Assembly: GCF_013393385.1 (NCBI RefSeq)
Contig: NZ_AP023239.1
Coordinates: forward strand, 1,178,001-1,242,000
Reading direction: 5' to 3'
Origin: Paenibacillus sp. URB8-2
GTDB taxonomy: Bacteria; Bacillota; Bacilli; Paenibacillales; Paenibacillaceae
DNA length: 64,000 bases
The position numbers were made by a program, and so were the translations under genes. The notes beneath the pieces were generated by a model. It searched no databases, was not told the DNA's origin, and saw only the letters and a list, made by a program, of their open reading frames with translations. The stretch's first letter is position 1, and each line of letters starts with the position of its first letter. Below, one piece after another: positions 52,973 through 61,128 of the stretch.

Positions 52973-53809
52973 TTGCAGCACGTACGACTTTCAGAGAAAG
53001 AGATGGCAGAGCAGATTCCTGCTTTACCCCCGTCCCGTTACCATGTGGCTTCATTTAATATTCGCTTTGACAATCCCGAGGATCAGGGAAACCGCTGGGA
53101 ATTTCGCAAGCCCAATCTTCTGGGAATGCTTCATTACTATTCTTGGGACATTATCGGTCTTCAAGAGGTTTGCGGAAATCAGCTGACCGAATTGGCCACG
53201 CTCTCCAGCTACCGTTATGAGGGCGAAGGTCGCGATGGAGGGCTGAACGGCGAACATTGTCCCATATTCTATCGCAAGGATATTTTCGAGAAGGAAGCTG
53301 GAGGAACGTTTTGGCTTTCCTTGTCTCCGGGAGAACCCTCAATATCCTGGGAGGCGGACTGCCGCCGGATATGCACCTGGGCGAAATTGCGGGACAAGAG
53401 AACCGGACAGGCTCTTGTCTTTCTGAATACGCACCTCGACCATATCAGCGAAGAAGCCCGATTTCAAGGGGCGAGATTGATTACCGACTGGATAGCCTCG
53501 TATGTCCCGGATACTCCGGTGATCATGACGGGCGACTTTAATGCAGGCCGGGAAGAACGCTGCTACCGTAAATTAAACGGTTTTTTAAGGGATGCCAAAT
53601 GGGTTTCAGAAGAGATTCCGTACGGTCCTGAAGGCACTTTTTCAAATTTTGATTACCACATGCCGTGGCCGGGAATGAAGGAGATCGACTATATCCTGGT
53701 CAGTGAACAAGTCAAGGTTGTCTCGGTGCGAACGGTGACCGACAGCTTTGACGGACAGTACCCGTCCGATCATTTTCCTGTAACCGCTGAGGTGGAAATC
53801 CGGAAATAG
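52973..53809 (+). CDS. Endonuclease/exonuclease/phosphatase (EEP) family hydrolase
   Basis: A 278-residue metal-dependent phosphoesterase of the EEP/DNase I fold. Motifs in order are ASFNIRFDNPED, IIGLQEVCGNQ (catalytic Glu), FLNTHLDHISEEA, MTGDFNAGREER and PSDHFPVTAEVE (Asp-His). No signal peptide is evident, so it acts in the cytoplasm. TTG 52973 is ten bases after AAGGAGGAG; the earlier in-frame ATG at 52952 overlaps that site. It is followed within 40 bases by an ABC importer, suggesting cleavage of an imported phosphoester. Confidence 0.87.
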   Translation: MQHVRLSEKEMAEQIPALPPSRYHVASFNIRFDNPEDQGNRWEFRKPNLLGMLHYYSWDIIGLQEVCGNQLTELATLSSYRYEGEGRDGGLNGEHCPIFYRKDIFEKEAGGTFWLSLSPGEPSISWEADCRRICTWAKLRDKRTGQALVFLNTHLDHISEEARFQGARLITDWIASYVPDTPVIMTGDFNAGREERCYRKLNGFLRDAKWVSEEIPYGPEGTFSNFDYHMPWPGMKEIDYILVSEQVKVVSVRTVTDSFDGQYPSDHFPVTAEVEIRK

Positions 53810-53847
53810 AACCGAAGACTAACAAACAAAGGGGAATTTCAAAGATT

Positions 53848-54954
53848 ATGAAAAAAACGATAAGCCTGATGATGATTTTTACGCTGTGTTTGCTGCTGGC
53901 CGCCTGCGGGAACGGAAATTCTTCCCCTGATCAAGGGGCTTCCTCACCGGCAGCATCCAATGGACAAACGGAGCCGCAGAGCAGCCAGGCTCCTGTAAAT
54001 GAGAAATTGATTGTCTATACCAATTCCAATTCGGATGGCAGAGGCGAATGGCTGATCGACAAGGCGAAGGCAGCCGGATTCGATATTGAGATTGTGGGTG
54101 CGGGCGGCGCCGATCTTACCAACCGTCTGATAGCGGAGAAGAACAATCCTATCGCCGATGTGGTGTATGGCTTGAACTCTATGCTGTATGAAATTCTGAC
54201 CCAGAACGATGTGCTTGAACCCTTCACTCCGGAGTGGGCCGGTGAGGTTGAAGAGGGTTTGAATGATCCCGACGGTTACTATCACAGTTTGGTGAAGCAG
54301 GCCATTTTGCTGGCTTATAATCCGGAAAAATACACGCCGGAAACCGCGCCCAAGGATTGGTCCGATCTGTGGAACAAAGCGGAATACAAGGGCATGTACG
54401 AAGCGCCGACCTTGCTGGGACAAGGTACGCCGCGGATCGTCGCAGCGGGCATTCTGACGCGTTATCAGGACCCAAGCGGAGAATACGGCATTTCGAAAGA
54501 AGGCTGGGAACAAATCAAGAAGTTCTATGATAACGGCGTTCCCGCAGTGGAAGGAGAGGACTTCTACTCCAAGCTGGCCGGCGGCCAAACGCCGATCGGC
54601 GCGATGGTATCGGGCGTATTGGCATCCAAAGAGAAGCAGTACGGCGTTAAATCCGGCATAGTATCACCGGAGATCGGCGTTCCGGTCATTGTTGAACAAA
54701 CGGCAATCGTAAAAGGGACAAAGAAGCGGGAAACGGCGGAACGTTTCATCAACTGGCTGGGAAGCAATGAGACGCAGGGCGAATTTGCGAAAGAGTTTAA
54801 CTCGATGCCGGCCAACGTCATAGCCGCGGAACAGGCCAATGAAGATGTGAAAAAACTGTACGACTCCATTAAAACGCAGACGATGGATTGGGCCTTTATC
54901 GCCCAGAATATTGACAATTGGGCCGAGAAAATCGAGCTGGAAGTATTGAAATAA
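53848..54954 (+). CDS. ABC importer substrate-binding lipoprotein (Fe3+/2-aminoethylphosphonate-type)
   Basis: A 368-residue lipoprotein: signal peptide ending LLLAAC (lipobox, Cys20), a 30-residue Ser/Gln-rich linker, then a family 1 solute-binding domain with KLIVYTNSNSDGRGEWLIDK, NNPIADVVYGLNSMLYEI and GQGTPRIVAAGILTRYQDP. Proteins of this class bind iron(III), phosphonates or related anions through open clefts. The tyrosines needed for direct iron binding in FbpA are not clearly conserved, and a neighbouring phosphoesterase hints at a phospho-compound. The site AAAGGGGAA precedes the ATG. Confidence 0.85.
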   Translation: MKKTISLMMIFTLCLLLAACGNGNSSPDQGASSPAASNGQTEPQSSQAPVNEKLIVYTNSNSDGRGEWLIDKAKAAGFDIEIVGAGGADLTNRLIAEKNNPIADVVYGLNSMLYEILTQNDVLEPFTPEWAGEVEEGLNDPDGYYHSLVKQAILLAYNPEKYTPETAPKDWSDLWNKAEYKGMYEAPTLLGQGTPRIVAAGILTRYQDPSGEYGISKEGWEQIKKFYDNGVPAVEGEDFYSKLAGGQTPIGAMVSGVLASKEKQYGVKSGIVSPEIGVPVIVEQTAIVKGTKKRETAERFINWLGSNETQGEFAKEFNSMPANVIAAEQANEDVKKLYDSIKTQTMDWAFIAQNIDNWAEKIELEVLK

Positions 54955-54958
54955 GCAT

Positions 54959-55969
54959 ATGATTACATTCAAAGATATTCATATTCAGTTCGGAGAACTA
55001 TCGGTTATTCCCAACCTGAACCTGCAGATCAGGGAAGGTGAGTTTTTTACCTTTCTGGGTCCGTCCGGCTGCGGAAAGACGACCATTCTTCGCAGTCTGG
55101 TCGGCTTTATCAACCCGTCGGGCGGACAAATTTTGCTGAACGACCGGGACATCACCAATGTTCCAATCGAAAAGAGAGGGATCAGCATGGTGTTTCAGAG
55201 CTATGCGCTGTTTCCCACTTTGAATGTCTATGAGAATATCGCTTTTGGACTGCGGGTGCAGAAGATTCCTTCCGCCCGCTTGGATGAAGAAGTACGCGAT
55301 ATCGCGCGAAAGGTCGACTTAAGCGAAGAACAGCTCTTCAAGAAAGTATCCGAATTGTCCGGCGGACAGCAGCAGCGGGTGGCCATTGCCAGAGCGCTTG
55401 TGCTGAAGCCGAGCATTCTGGCTCTGGACGAGCCTTTATCCAATCTGGATGCCAAGCTTCGGGTGCAGCTGCGCAACGAGCTGAAGAGTCTGCAAAAAAA
55501 GTTTGGCATCACCACGATTTACGTTACGCATGACCAGGAAGAGGCCTTGACTCTTTCGGACCGGATCGCGGTGTTCCATAAAGGGGTTGCCGAGCAGGTA
55601 GGGACGCCGCAGGAGATTTATAACCATTCCGCGACCGAGTTCGTATGCAACTTCATCGGGAGCAGCAATCGGCTGGACCCCGCTCTTGCCGGCGGTCCGT
55701 TGAAGCCTTGGGCAGATCCGGGGAAGAACGTGTATATCCGCCATGAAAAAGTCAGCCTTCATCCTTTTTCGAGCGAGGAAACTGCGGTTGTACTCAAAGG
55801 CAGAATTGTGGAGCAGGAATTTTACGGTATTTACACCAAGTATACGATAGATACCGGCGGATACGGCATGCTGAAAAGCGTGGAAATCGCTAATAGCCTG
55901 AACAGCCGATCGGCCGGAGACGAAGTTGAGGTATATCTCAATGTCCAGGATATTTTGCAGTATGACTAA
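54959..55969 (+). CDS. ABC importer ATP-binding protein (PotA/FbpC-type)
   Basis: A 336-residue ATPase with Walker A GPSGCGKTTILRSLVGF, Q-loop VFQSYALFPTLNVYENIAFG, signature LSGGQQQRVAIARAL, Walker B ILALDEPLSNLDAKL, H-loop THDQEEAL and a C-terminal TOBE-like regulatory domain (about residues 240-330). It starts four bases after the binding protein stop and overlaps the permease gene by eight bases, so the three genes form a tight operon. Confidence 0.92.
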   Translation: MITFKDIHIQFGELSVIPNLNLQIREGEFFTFLGPSGCGKTTILRSLVGFINPSGGQILLNDRDITNVPIEKRGISMVFQSYALFPTLNVYENIAFGLRVQKIPSARLDEEVRDIARKVDLSEEQLFKKVSELSGGQQQRVAIARALVLKPSILALDEPLSNLDAKLRVQLRNELKSLQKKFGITTIYVTHDQEEALTLSDRIAVFHKGVAEQVGTPQEIYNHSATEFVCNFIGSSNRLDPALAGGPLKPWADPGKNVYIRHEKVSLHPFSSEETAVVLKGRIVEQEFYGIYTKYTIDTGGYGMLKSVEIANSLNSRSAGDEVEVYLNVQDILQYD

Positions 55970-57674
55970 AATCAGATCCGCCTTGTCGTCGATCCCCGTC
56001 GCTGCCTGGCTCATGTATGCTTTTCTTGGATGGTTTATCGTCGCTTTTCTGATTTATCCCAATCTTAATGTTTATTACGAGATTTTTTGGGGCGGCGGTT
56101 CATTCTCGCTGGATGCGGTTCACAAATTAATTTCCTCCGAGCGGGCGATGAAAAGTCTGTACAACAGCTTCATTCTTGCCTTATCGCTGGTTGTCACGGT
56201 TAATCTGGTCGGCATCTTTCTCGTTCTGGTTACGGAGTATTTTGAGATTAAGGGCGCCAAAATACTGAGGCTCGGTTATTTTACCACATTGGTATACAGC
56301 GGGGTTGTCCTGGTATCGGGCTATAAGTTCATATACGGGGACTCCGGCTTTATCACCAGGGTTCTGTCTCATCTGTTTCCTGCTATCAATGTCAACTGGT
56401 TTCACGGATATGGGGCGGTGCTGTTTGTCATGACCTTCGCCTGCACCTCCAACCATGTGATCTTCCTGACCAATGCGATCCGCAAGCTGGATTTCCAAAC
56501 GGTAGAAGCGGCGAGAAATATGGGTGCCTCCACATTGTATATCTTGAGGCGCGTCGTACTGCCGGTGCTGAAACCGACGATTTTTGCACTGACGGTTCTG
56601 CTTTTTCTCACCGGGCTTGGAGCGACATCGGCGCCGCTGATTTTGGGCGGTTCCGAATTTCAGACCATTACGCCCATGATTCTTACCTTTGCAAGAAGTG
56701 TAACTTCAAAGGATCTGGCGGCTCTTCTGGCCCTTGTCTTGGGAGTGGCCACGCTGCTGCTTCTGACCTTGATGATCCGGATTGAAAAAAACGGGAACTT
56801 CATGTCGGTATCCAAGGTGAAATCCGCGCTGGTTAAGCAAAAAATCAACAATAGAATATGCAATGTGCTGGTTCATACCGCCGCGTATCTCTTGTTTGTC
56901 ATTTATATCATTCCCGTTGTGCTTATTATTTTGTTTTCTTTTACCGATGCCCGGAGTATTTCCACAGCCACGCTGTCTTCCGGCGAATTTACACTGGACA
57001 ACTATATCACCGTTTTTTCCAATATGACCGCGTTCAAACCGTATTTGGTCAGCATTTGTTATGCGGCGGTTGCTTCATTGGCTGTGGTGGTGCTAACCTT
57101 GATGGCTTCCCGAATACTGCATAAATTCAATAATATCTGGAGCCGGACGCTGGAATACGCCTTGCTGATTCCCTGGATGTTGCCCTCCACGCTGATCGCC
57201 ATCGGACTGATTGTCACCTTTGACACACCCAAGCCAATTTTGGGGAATACCGTGCTGCTGGGCACTTTGTGGCTGCTGCTGATCGCTTATGTGATCGTCC
57301 ATATTCCGTTTACGCTCCGAATGGTGAAAGCCTCTTTTTTCAGTATTGACGGTAATTTGGAGGATGCCGCTAAAAATCTGGGGGCGCGTTCCTTCTATTC
57401 GTTCAGAAGAGTGCTGCTGCCGATTATTCTTCCGTCTGCCTTGGCGGTATTGGCGCTTAATTTCAATAGCATACTGGCGGATTATGATCTTACGGTATTT
57501 CTGTACCACCCGTTATATCAGCCGCTCGGCATTGTAATTAAAAACAGCACCGACGCGCAGGCGCTGGCCGACACTCAGGCATTGACCCTGGTGTATTCCG
57601 TAATCCTGATGATCATGTCAGCCATTACGCTGTATGGCGTATACGGCAGAAGTAGCCGCAGCAAAACAAAATAA
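55962..57674 (+). CDS. Fused ABC importer permease (two BPD domains)
   Basis: A 570-residue permease formed from two fused halves with about six spans each. Each half has its EAA coupling motif: EAARNMGASTLYILRRVVLP (residues about 180-199) and EDAAKNLGARSFYSFRRVLL in the second half. This double permease is typical of Fe3+ (FbpB) and aminoethylphosphonate transporters. ATG 55962 lies inside the ATPase stop region; earlier in-frame codons lack a site. A long hairpin follows. Confidence 0.9.
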   Translation: MTKIRSALSSIPVAAWLMYAFLGWFIVAFLIYPNLNVYYEIFWGGGSFSLDAVHKLISSERAMKSLYNSFILALSLVVTVNLVGIFLVLVTEYFEIKGAKILRLGYFTTLVYSGVVLVSGYKFIYGDSGFITRVLSHLFPAINVNWFHGYGAVLFVMTFACTSNHVIFLTNAIRKLDFQTVEAARNMGASTLYILRRVVLPVLKPTIFALTVLLFLTGLGATSAPLILGGSEFQTITPMILTFARSVTSKDLAALLALVLGVATLLLLTLMIRIEKNGNFMSVSKVKSALVKQKINNRICNVLVHTAAYLLFVIYIIPVVLIILFSFTDARSISTATLSSGEFTLDNYITVFSNMTAFKPYLVSICYAAVASLAVVVLTLMASRILHKFNNIWSRTLEYALLIPWMLPSTLIAIGLIVTFDTPKPILGNTVLLGTLWLLLIAYVIVHIPFTLRMVKASFFSIDGNLEDAAKNLGARSFYSFRRVLLPIILPSALAVLALNFNSILADYDLTVFLYHPLYQPLGIVIKNSTDAQALADTQALTLVYSVILMIMSAITLYGVYGRSSRSKTK

Positions 57675-57690
57675 GCCGACATATCATAAA

Positions 57691-57752
57691 GCGAGCCTCC
57701 TTAGCCGGCTGTCCAGGTAAGTGACCTGAACGGCTGCTGCAAGGAGGCTCGC
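57691..57752. terminator. 62-bp long hairpin between convergent operons
   Basis: GCGAGCCTCCTT (57691-57702) pairs with AAGGAGGCTCGC (57741-57752); inner arms AGCCG/CGGCT and CAGGT/ACCTG extend it, making an almost continuous stem. There is no T-tract on either strand, so it may block transcription or stabilise the 3' ends of both messages. Confidence 0.6.
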
Positions 57753-57780
57753 CATGTTATGGGGCTATTTTATAGCTATT

Positions 57781-59085
57781 TTACTGCTTAACGATATCCT
57801 GAATGGCTTTATCCAGCTTCTCAAGCAGTTGGTCGCGGTTGACTTGACCGCCCAGGTATTCCTGCATGGCTGCGCCGAAGCCTTGAGTCACGCCATCCGG
57901 GAATCTGTCCCAGTTCCAGCTCAGGGCTGTTGCCGATTTCTCTTGTACGGCTACAGCGACTTGACCGATATCTTCGGCAGTGGTCGAGATATTAGACAGA
58001 GCCGGAATGAATTTAAAATCTTTCGTCAAATATTTCTTGCCGGTTTCCGAGCTGACCATCCAATTGAGGAATGCTTTGGCTTCTTCCGGATGAGCTGATT
58101 TGCTGTTCACGATCCAGTTGTTCGGCACGCCGACGAAAATTTGTCCTTCTTTGTCGCCTATCGGGATCGGAAGCAGGCCCAGCTTCAGGTTCGGATCGAT
58201 CTTGTCGATGTCGCCCTGCGTCCAGTTGCCCTGCATCATCATGGCTGCCTTGCCGGAAGCAAAATCGGCGACTTGAGTAGCATAGTCTGTCGTTACTTTA
58301 TTGTCTTGTGAGTTATTGAAGACAACGTCAACGAAATCCAGCCATTGTTTGAAAATATCATTGCCCTTGATCGTTTGTTTGCCTGCTTTCAGGTCCTCGA
58401 TATATTGCGCAGGATCGGCTTGGTTGGCCATGGCCACATTCACCATGTGAATACCCAACGACCACCATTCATTGGTTGCTTCGAAAGGCGTGATGCCTGC
58501 GGCTTTCAGCTTGGCTGCGGCATCTTTCAGCTGCGGCAGCGTCTTCGGTTCTTCGGTAATGCCGGCTTTGGCGAACAGGTCCTTGTTGTAAATCAGGCCG
58601 TAGCCTTCAACGTTCATCGGCAGGCCGTACAGCTTGCCGTCCACCGTTGTCGGGATTTTGGAGGTAGGGATCAGGCTGCTGACCCAAGGTTGATCCGACA
58701 GGTCGGTTGCACGGTCCATGTATGGGACGAGAGCAGCGAAACCGCCGTTGTTGAAGATTTCGGGTTCAGAGCCGGATGCGATTTCCGCTTTCAGCAGCGC
58801 GCCGTAGTCTTCGCCGCCGCCGTGAGTTTCAACCTGGACTTTGACGCCGGTTTCCTTCTCATACTCTTCGGCCAGCGCATTGATCTGTTCCGCAATTTCA
58901 ACCTTGAACTGGAACACTTTGATCGTTACGTCTTTTTTGGGCGCTTCCGATGCAGCCGGAGCCGCGGTCTCTGAGGTGCCGCTGTTGGTGCTCTTAGCGG
59001 AGGAATTGTTATTTCCGCCATTGCCGCAGCCTGCAACAATCAGGATGCAAACGATTGCGATCAGAAATGCGAATCGTCTCTTCAT
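57781..59085 (-). CDS. Sugar ABC transporter substrate-binding lipoprotein
   Basis: A 434-residue family 1 binding protein: signal peptide with lipobox IVAGC (Cys20), a Ser/Thr/Asn linker, then DVTIKVFQFKVEIAEQINAL, EYEKETGVKVQVETHGGGED, GLPMNVEGYGLIYNKDLFAK and FVGVPNNWIVNSKSAHPEEA. It delivers an oligosaccharide to the two permeases upstream. The start at 59085 follows GGGAGG. It is the last gene of the transcript, unusual since binding-protein genes more often come first, and has a cre-like site in front, hinting at an extra promoter. The sugar is unknown. Confidence 0.9.
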   Translation of the reverse strand: MKRRFAFLIAIVCILIVAGCGNGGNNNSSAKSTNSGTSETAAPAASEAPKKDVTIKVFQFKVEIAEQINALAEEYEKETGVKVQVETHGGGEDYGALLKAEIASGSEPEIFNNGGFAALVPYMDRATDLSDQPWVSSLIPTSKIPTTVDGKLYGLPMNVEGYGLIYNKDLFAKAGITEEPKTLPQLKDAAAKLKAAGITPFEATNEWWSLGIHMVNVAMANQADPAQYIEDLKAGKQTIKGNDIFKQWLDFVDVVFNNSQDNKVTTDYATQVADFASGKAAMMMQGNWTQGDIDKIDPNLKLGLLPIPIGDKEGQIFVGVPNNWIVNSKSAHPEEAKAFLNWMVSSETGKKYLTKDFKFIPALSNISTTAEDIGQVAVAVQEKSATALSWNWDRFPDGVTQGFGAAMQEYLGGQVNRDQLLEKLDKAIQDIVKQ

Positions 59086-59105
59086 TTTAGTGCCTCCCTG
59101 TATTT

Positions 59106-59119
59106 TGTAAGTGTTTACA
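59106..59119 (-). promoter_or_regulatory. cre-like site before the sugar-binding protein gene
   Basis: TGTAAGTGTTTACA departs from the CcpA consensus at one position (T for C) and is almost palindromic. It lies 21 bases before the start codon on the minus strand, within the 110-base gap after the permease gene. Confidence 0.5.
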
Positions 59120-59195
59120 TTATGATCGTAAATCAATGTAACCGTAACCAACACTTAATATTTTGTCCGAAAAGGTGGATATTGTTGTCGGCATG

Positions 59196-60032
59196 TCAGC
59201 CTTTAACGGAACCGGCGGTTACTCCTTCTACGATATACCGTTGCAGAATGAGGAAGAACAGCAGAATCGGGGTGATGGCCATCACCAGACCTGCCAGGGC
59301 GAGATCCCACTTCTTGGTATACTGCCCGAAAAATTTCGTGACGGCAAGCGGCAGCGTCGTCAAATCCTTGTTGCCCCCGATAATCAGAACGGGCAGAAGG
59401 TAGTCGTTCCAGATCCACAGCGTATTCAGGATAACAACCGTGACCATAATAGGCATCAGCAGCGGAAAGACAATCCGGAAAAAGACGCCGTACGGATTGG
59501 AGCCGTCCACCCGGGCTGCTTCTTCCAGCTCAAACGGTACGGTCTTGATGAAGCCGTGGAACAGGAAGACCGACAGCGGCATGCCGAAACCGAGATAACA
59601 GGCGACGATCCCGTACAGTTCTCCGCGGAGCTCAAGCAAACTGGTAACCCTTACAAGTTGAAGCATCAGCGATTGAAAAGGAATGATCATGGCCGAAACC
59701 AGCAGCAGGAAGACAAACGAGTTGAATTTCGTAGGTTTTCTAACGATCTGGTAGGCGGCCATCGAGCTGAACAGAACGATGAGTAAGACGCTAAGCAGCG
59801 AAATTTGCACGGAATTCCAGAACGCCTGCGGGAAATCGATCATTTTCCAAACACTAGTATAGTTGCTCCAGTGAAAAAGCTGGGGAAACGAGGCGGCGTC
59901 CAGCAGAATTTCCTTTAACGTTTTTACCGAGTTCGTCAGCACCAGGTAGAAGGGCGCCAGAAACACGAAAGCAAGCAGGATGGCAAGAACTTCGAGAACA
60001 AAGGTTTTGGTCTTGTACTGGCTGACTTTCAT
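59196..60032 (-). CDS. Sugar ABC transporter permease (MalG/CUT1-type)
   Basis: A 278-residue six-span permease with the EAA motif region EEAARVDGSNPYGVFFRIVF and a short cytoplasmic N-terminus (VSQYKTKTFVLEVLAILL begins the first span). AAYQIVRKPTKF and WIWNDYLLPVLIIGG are common in CUT1 MalG-type subunits. Its ATG overlaps the stop of the MalF-type gene by one base, implying coupling. The ending AGSVKG is standard. Confidence 0.93.
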   Translation of the reverse strand: MKVSQYKTKTFVLEVLAILLAFVFLAPFYLVLTNSVKTLKEILLDAASFPQLFHWSNYTSVWKMIDFPQAFWNSVQISLLSVLLIVLFSSMAAYQIVRKPTKFNSFVFLLLVSAMIIPFQSLMLQLVRVTSLLELRGELYGIVACYLGFGMPLSVFLFHGFIKTVPFELEEAARVDGSNPYGVFFRIVFPLLMPIMVTVVILNTLWIWNDYLLPVLIIGGNKDLTTLPLAVTKFFGQYTKKWDLALAGLVMAITPILLFFLILQRYIVEGVTAGSVKG

Positions 60033-60979
60033 TATGCGGATACCTCCTTGCGCTTCGTAATCAGTACCTGGGTGATCGTAATCAGCGATACGGCGGCGAA
60101 GAACAGCAGCGCCTTGGCAGTGCCCAGGCCGTAGCGGTTATTGATCAGGGCTTCCGAGTAGATGTTATACGCCAGCGACTGTGTCGAGGTTCCCGGTCCG
60201 CCTTTGGTCAGCGACAGGTTGAGGTCGAACATTTTGAACGCGTTGGAGATCGTCAGGAACAGGCAAATCGTGATGGCCGGCATGATCAGCGGCACGTACA
60301 CGCTTGTAAAGAGCTGATAGGGACGCGCACCGTCAATTTTGGCGGCTTCGATCAAATCCTTAGGAATGCCTGCGAGCGACGCGATATAAATGATCATCAT
60401 ATATCCCGCGGTCTGCCAGACGAATACGATGACGAGTCCCCAGAATCCGGTGTTCGGCGTTCCAAGCCACGGAAGCTTGAAGAAAGCAATGTTCGTCAGG
60501 TCGCCGATTGTGGCGAAGCCTTTAGTAAAGATGAACTGCCAAATGTAGCCGAGCAGAATGCCGCCGATGACATTGGGCATGAAGAAGACGGTCCGGAGCA
60601 CATTCTTGGTCTTGAGCGAAGCCATCAGCAGGAAGGCCAGCACCAGCGCCAAGATATTGGCGATCACTACGGAAATGACGGTAAACCGGAGCGTGAAAAA
60701 TAACGATTTCCAGAAATTGTCGTCATGCAGAATTCGGCTCCAGTTGGCCGAGCCTGTCCACACCGCTTTATCCAAATCAAGCCCGTTCCAGTCGGTGGAA
60801 GAGTAATAAAAGCCGAGAATAAAGGGGGTTATCACAATGGTCAGAAAGAACAGCAGGCAGGGTCCCAAAAATACGATCTGCTGGCTCCAGCCTTTACGTG
60901 TACCGAAAGCTCTTTTTACAGCGGTTCTCCTATTTACGGACTGTTCCCAGCCCTCTTGAATGCCGATCGCTTTTTTCAT
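60032..60979 (-). CDS. Sugar ABC transporter permease (MalF/CUT1-type)
   Basis: A 315-residue permease, six spans, with a longer cytoplasmic N-terminus (about 32 residues, basic). It has LGPCLLFFLTIVITPFILGF, the EAA region IEAAKIDGARPYQLFTSVYV, and NAFKMFDLNLSLTKGGPGTS, typical of MalF-type proteins. The ATG follows AAAGGAGATC. The gene is divergent from the YesM-like sensor, which probably controls this transporter. Confidence 0.93.
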   Translation of the reverse strand: MKKAIGIQEGWEQSVNRRTAVKRAFGTRKGWSQQIVFLGPCLLFFLTIVITPFILGFYYSSTDWNGLDLDKAVWTGSANWSRILHDDNFWKSLFFTLRFTVISVVIANILALVLAFLLMASLKTKNVLRTVFFMPNVIGGILLGYIWQFIFTKGFATIGDLTNIAFFKLPWLGTPNTGFWGLVIVFVWQTAGYMMIIYIASLAGIPKDLIEAAKIDGARPYQLFTSVYVPLIMPAITICLFLTISNAFKMFDLNLSLTKGGPGTSTQSLAYNIYSEALINNRYGLGTAKALLFFAAVSLITITQVLITKRKEVSA

Positions 60980-61128
60980 GGCGGATCTCCTTTGTACGTA
61001 GTATCATTGCCTTACACCTTCATTATAGGTAGGGTGGGGAGCCGTCAACACTCAATTTGATGACATTTAAGGTGGATTATATTGCTGCTTGTGAAAGCAG
61101 GGCGGAAGAGCCAAGGAGGAATAGACAC

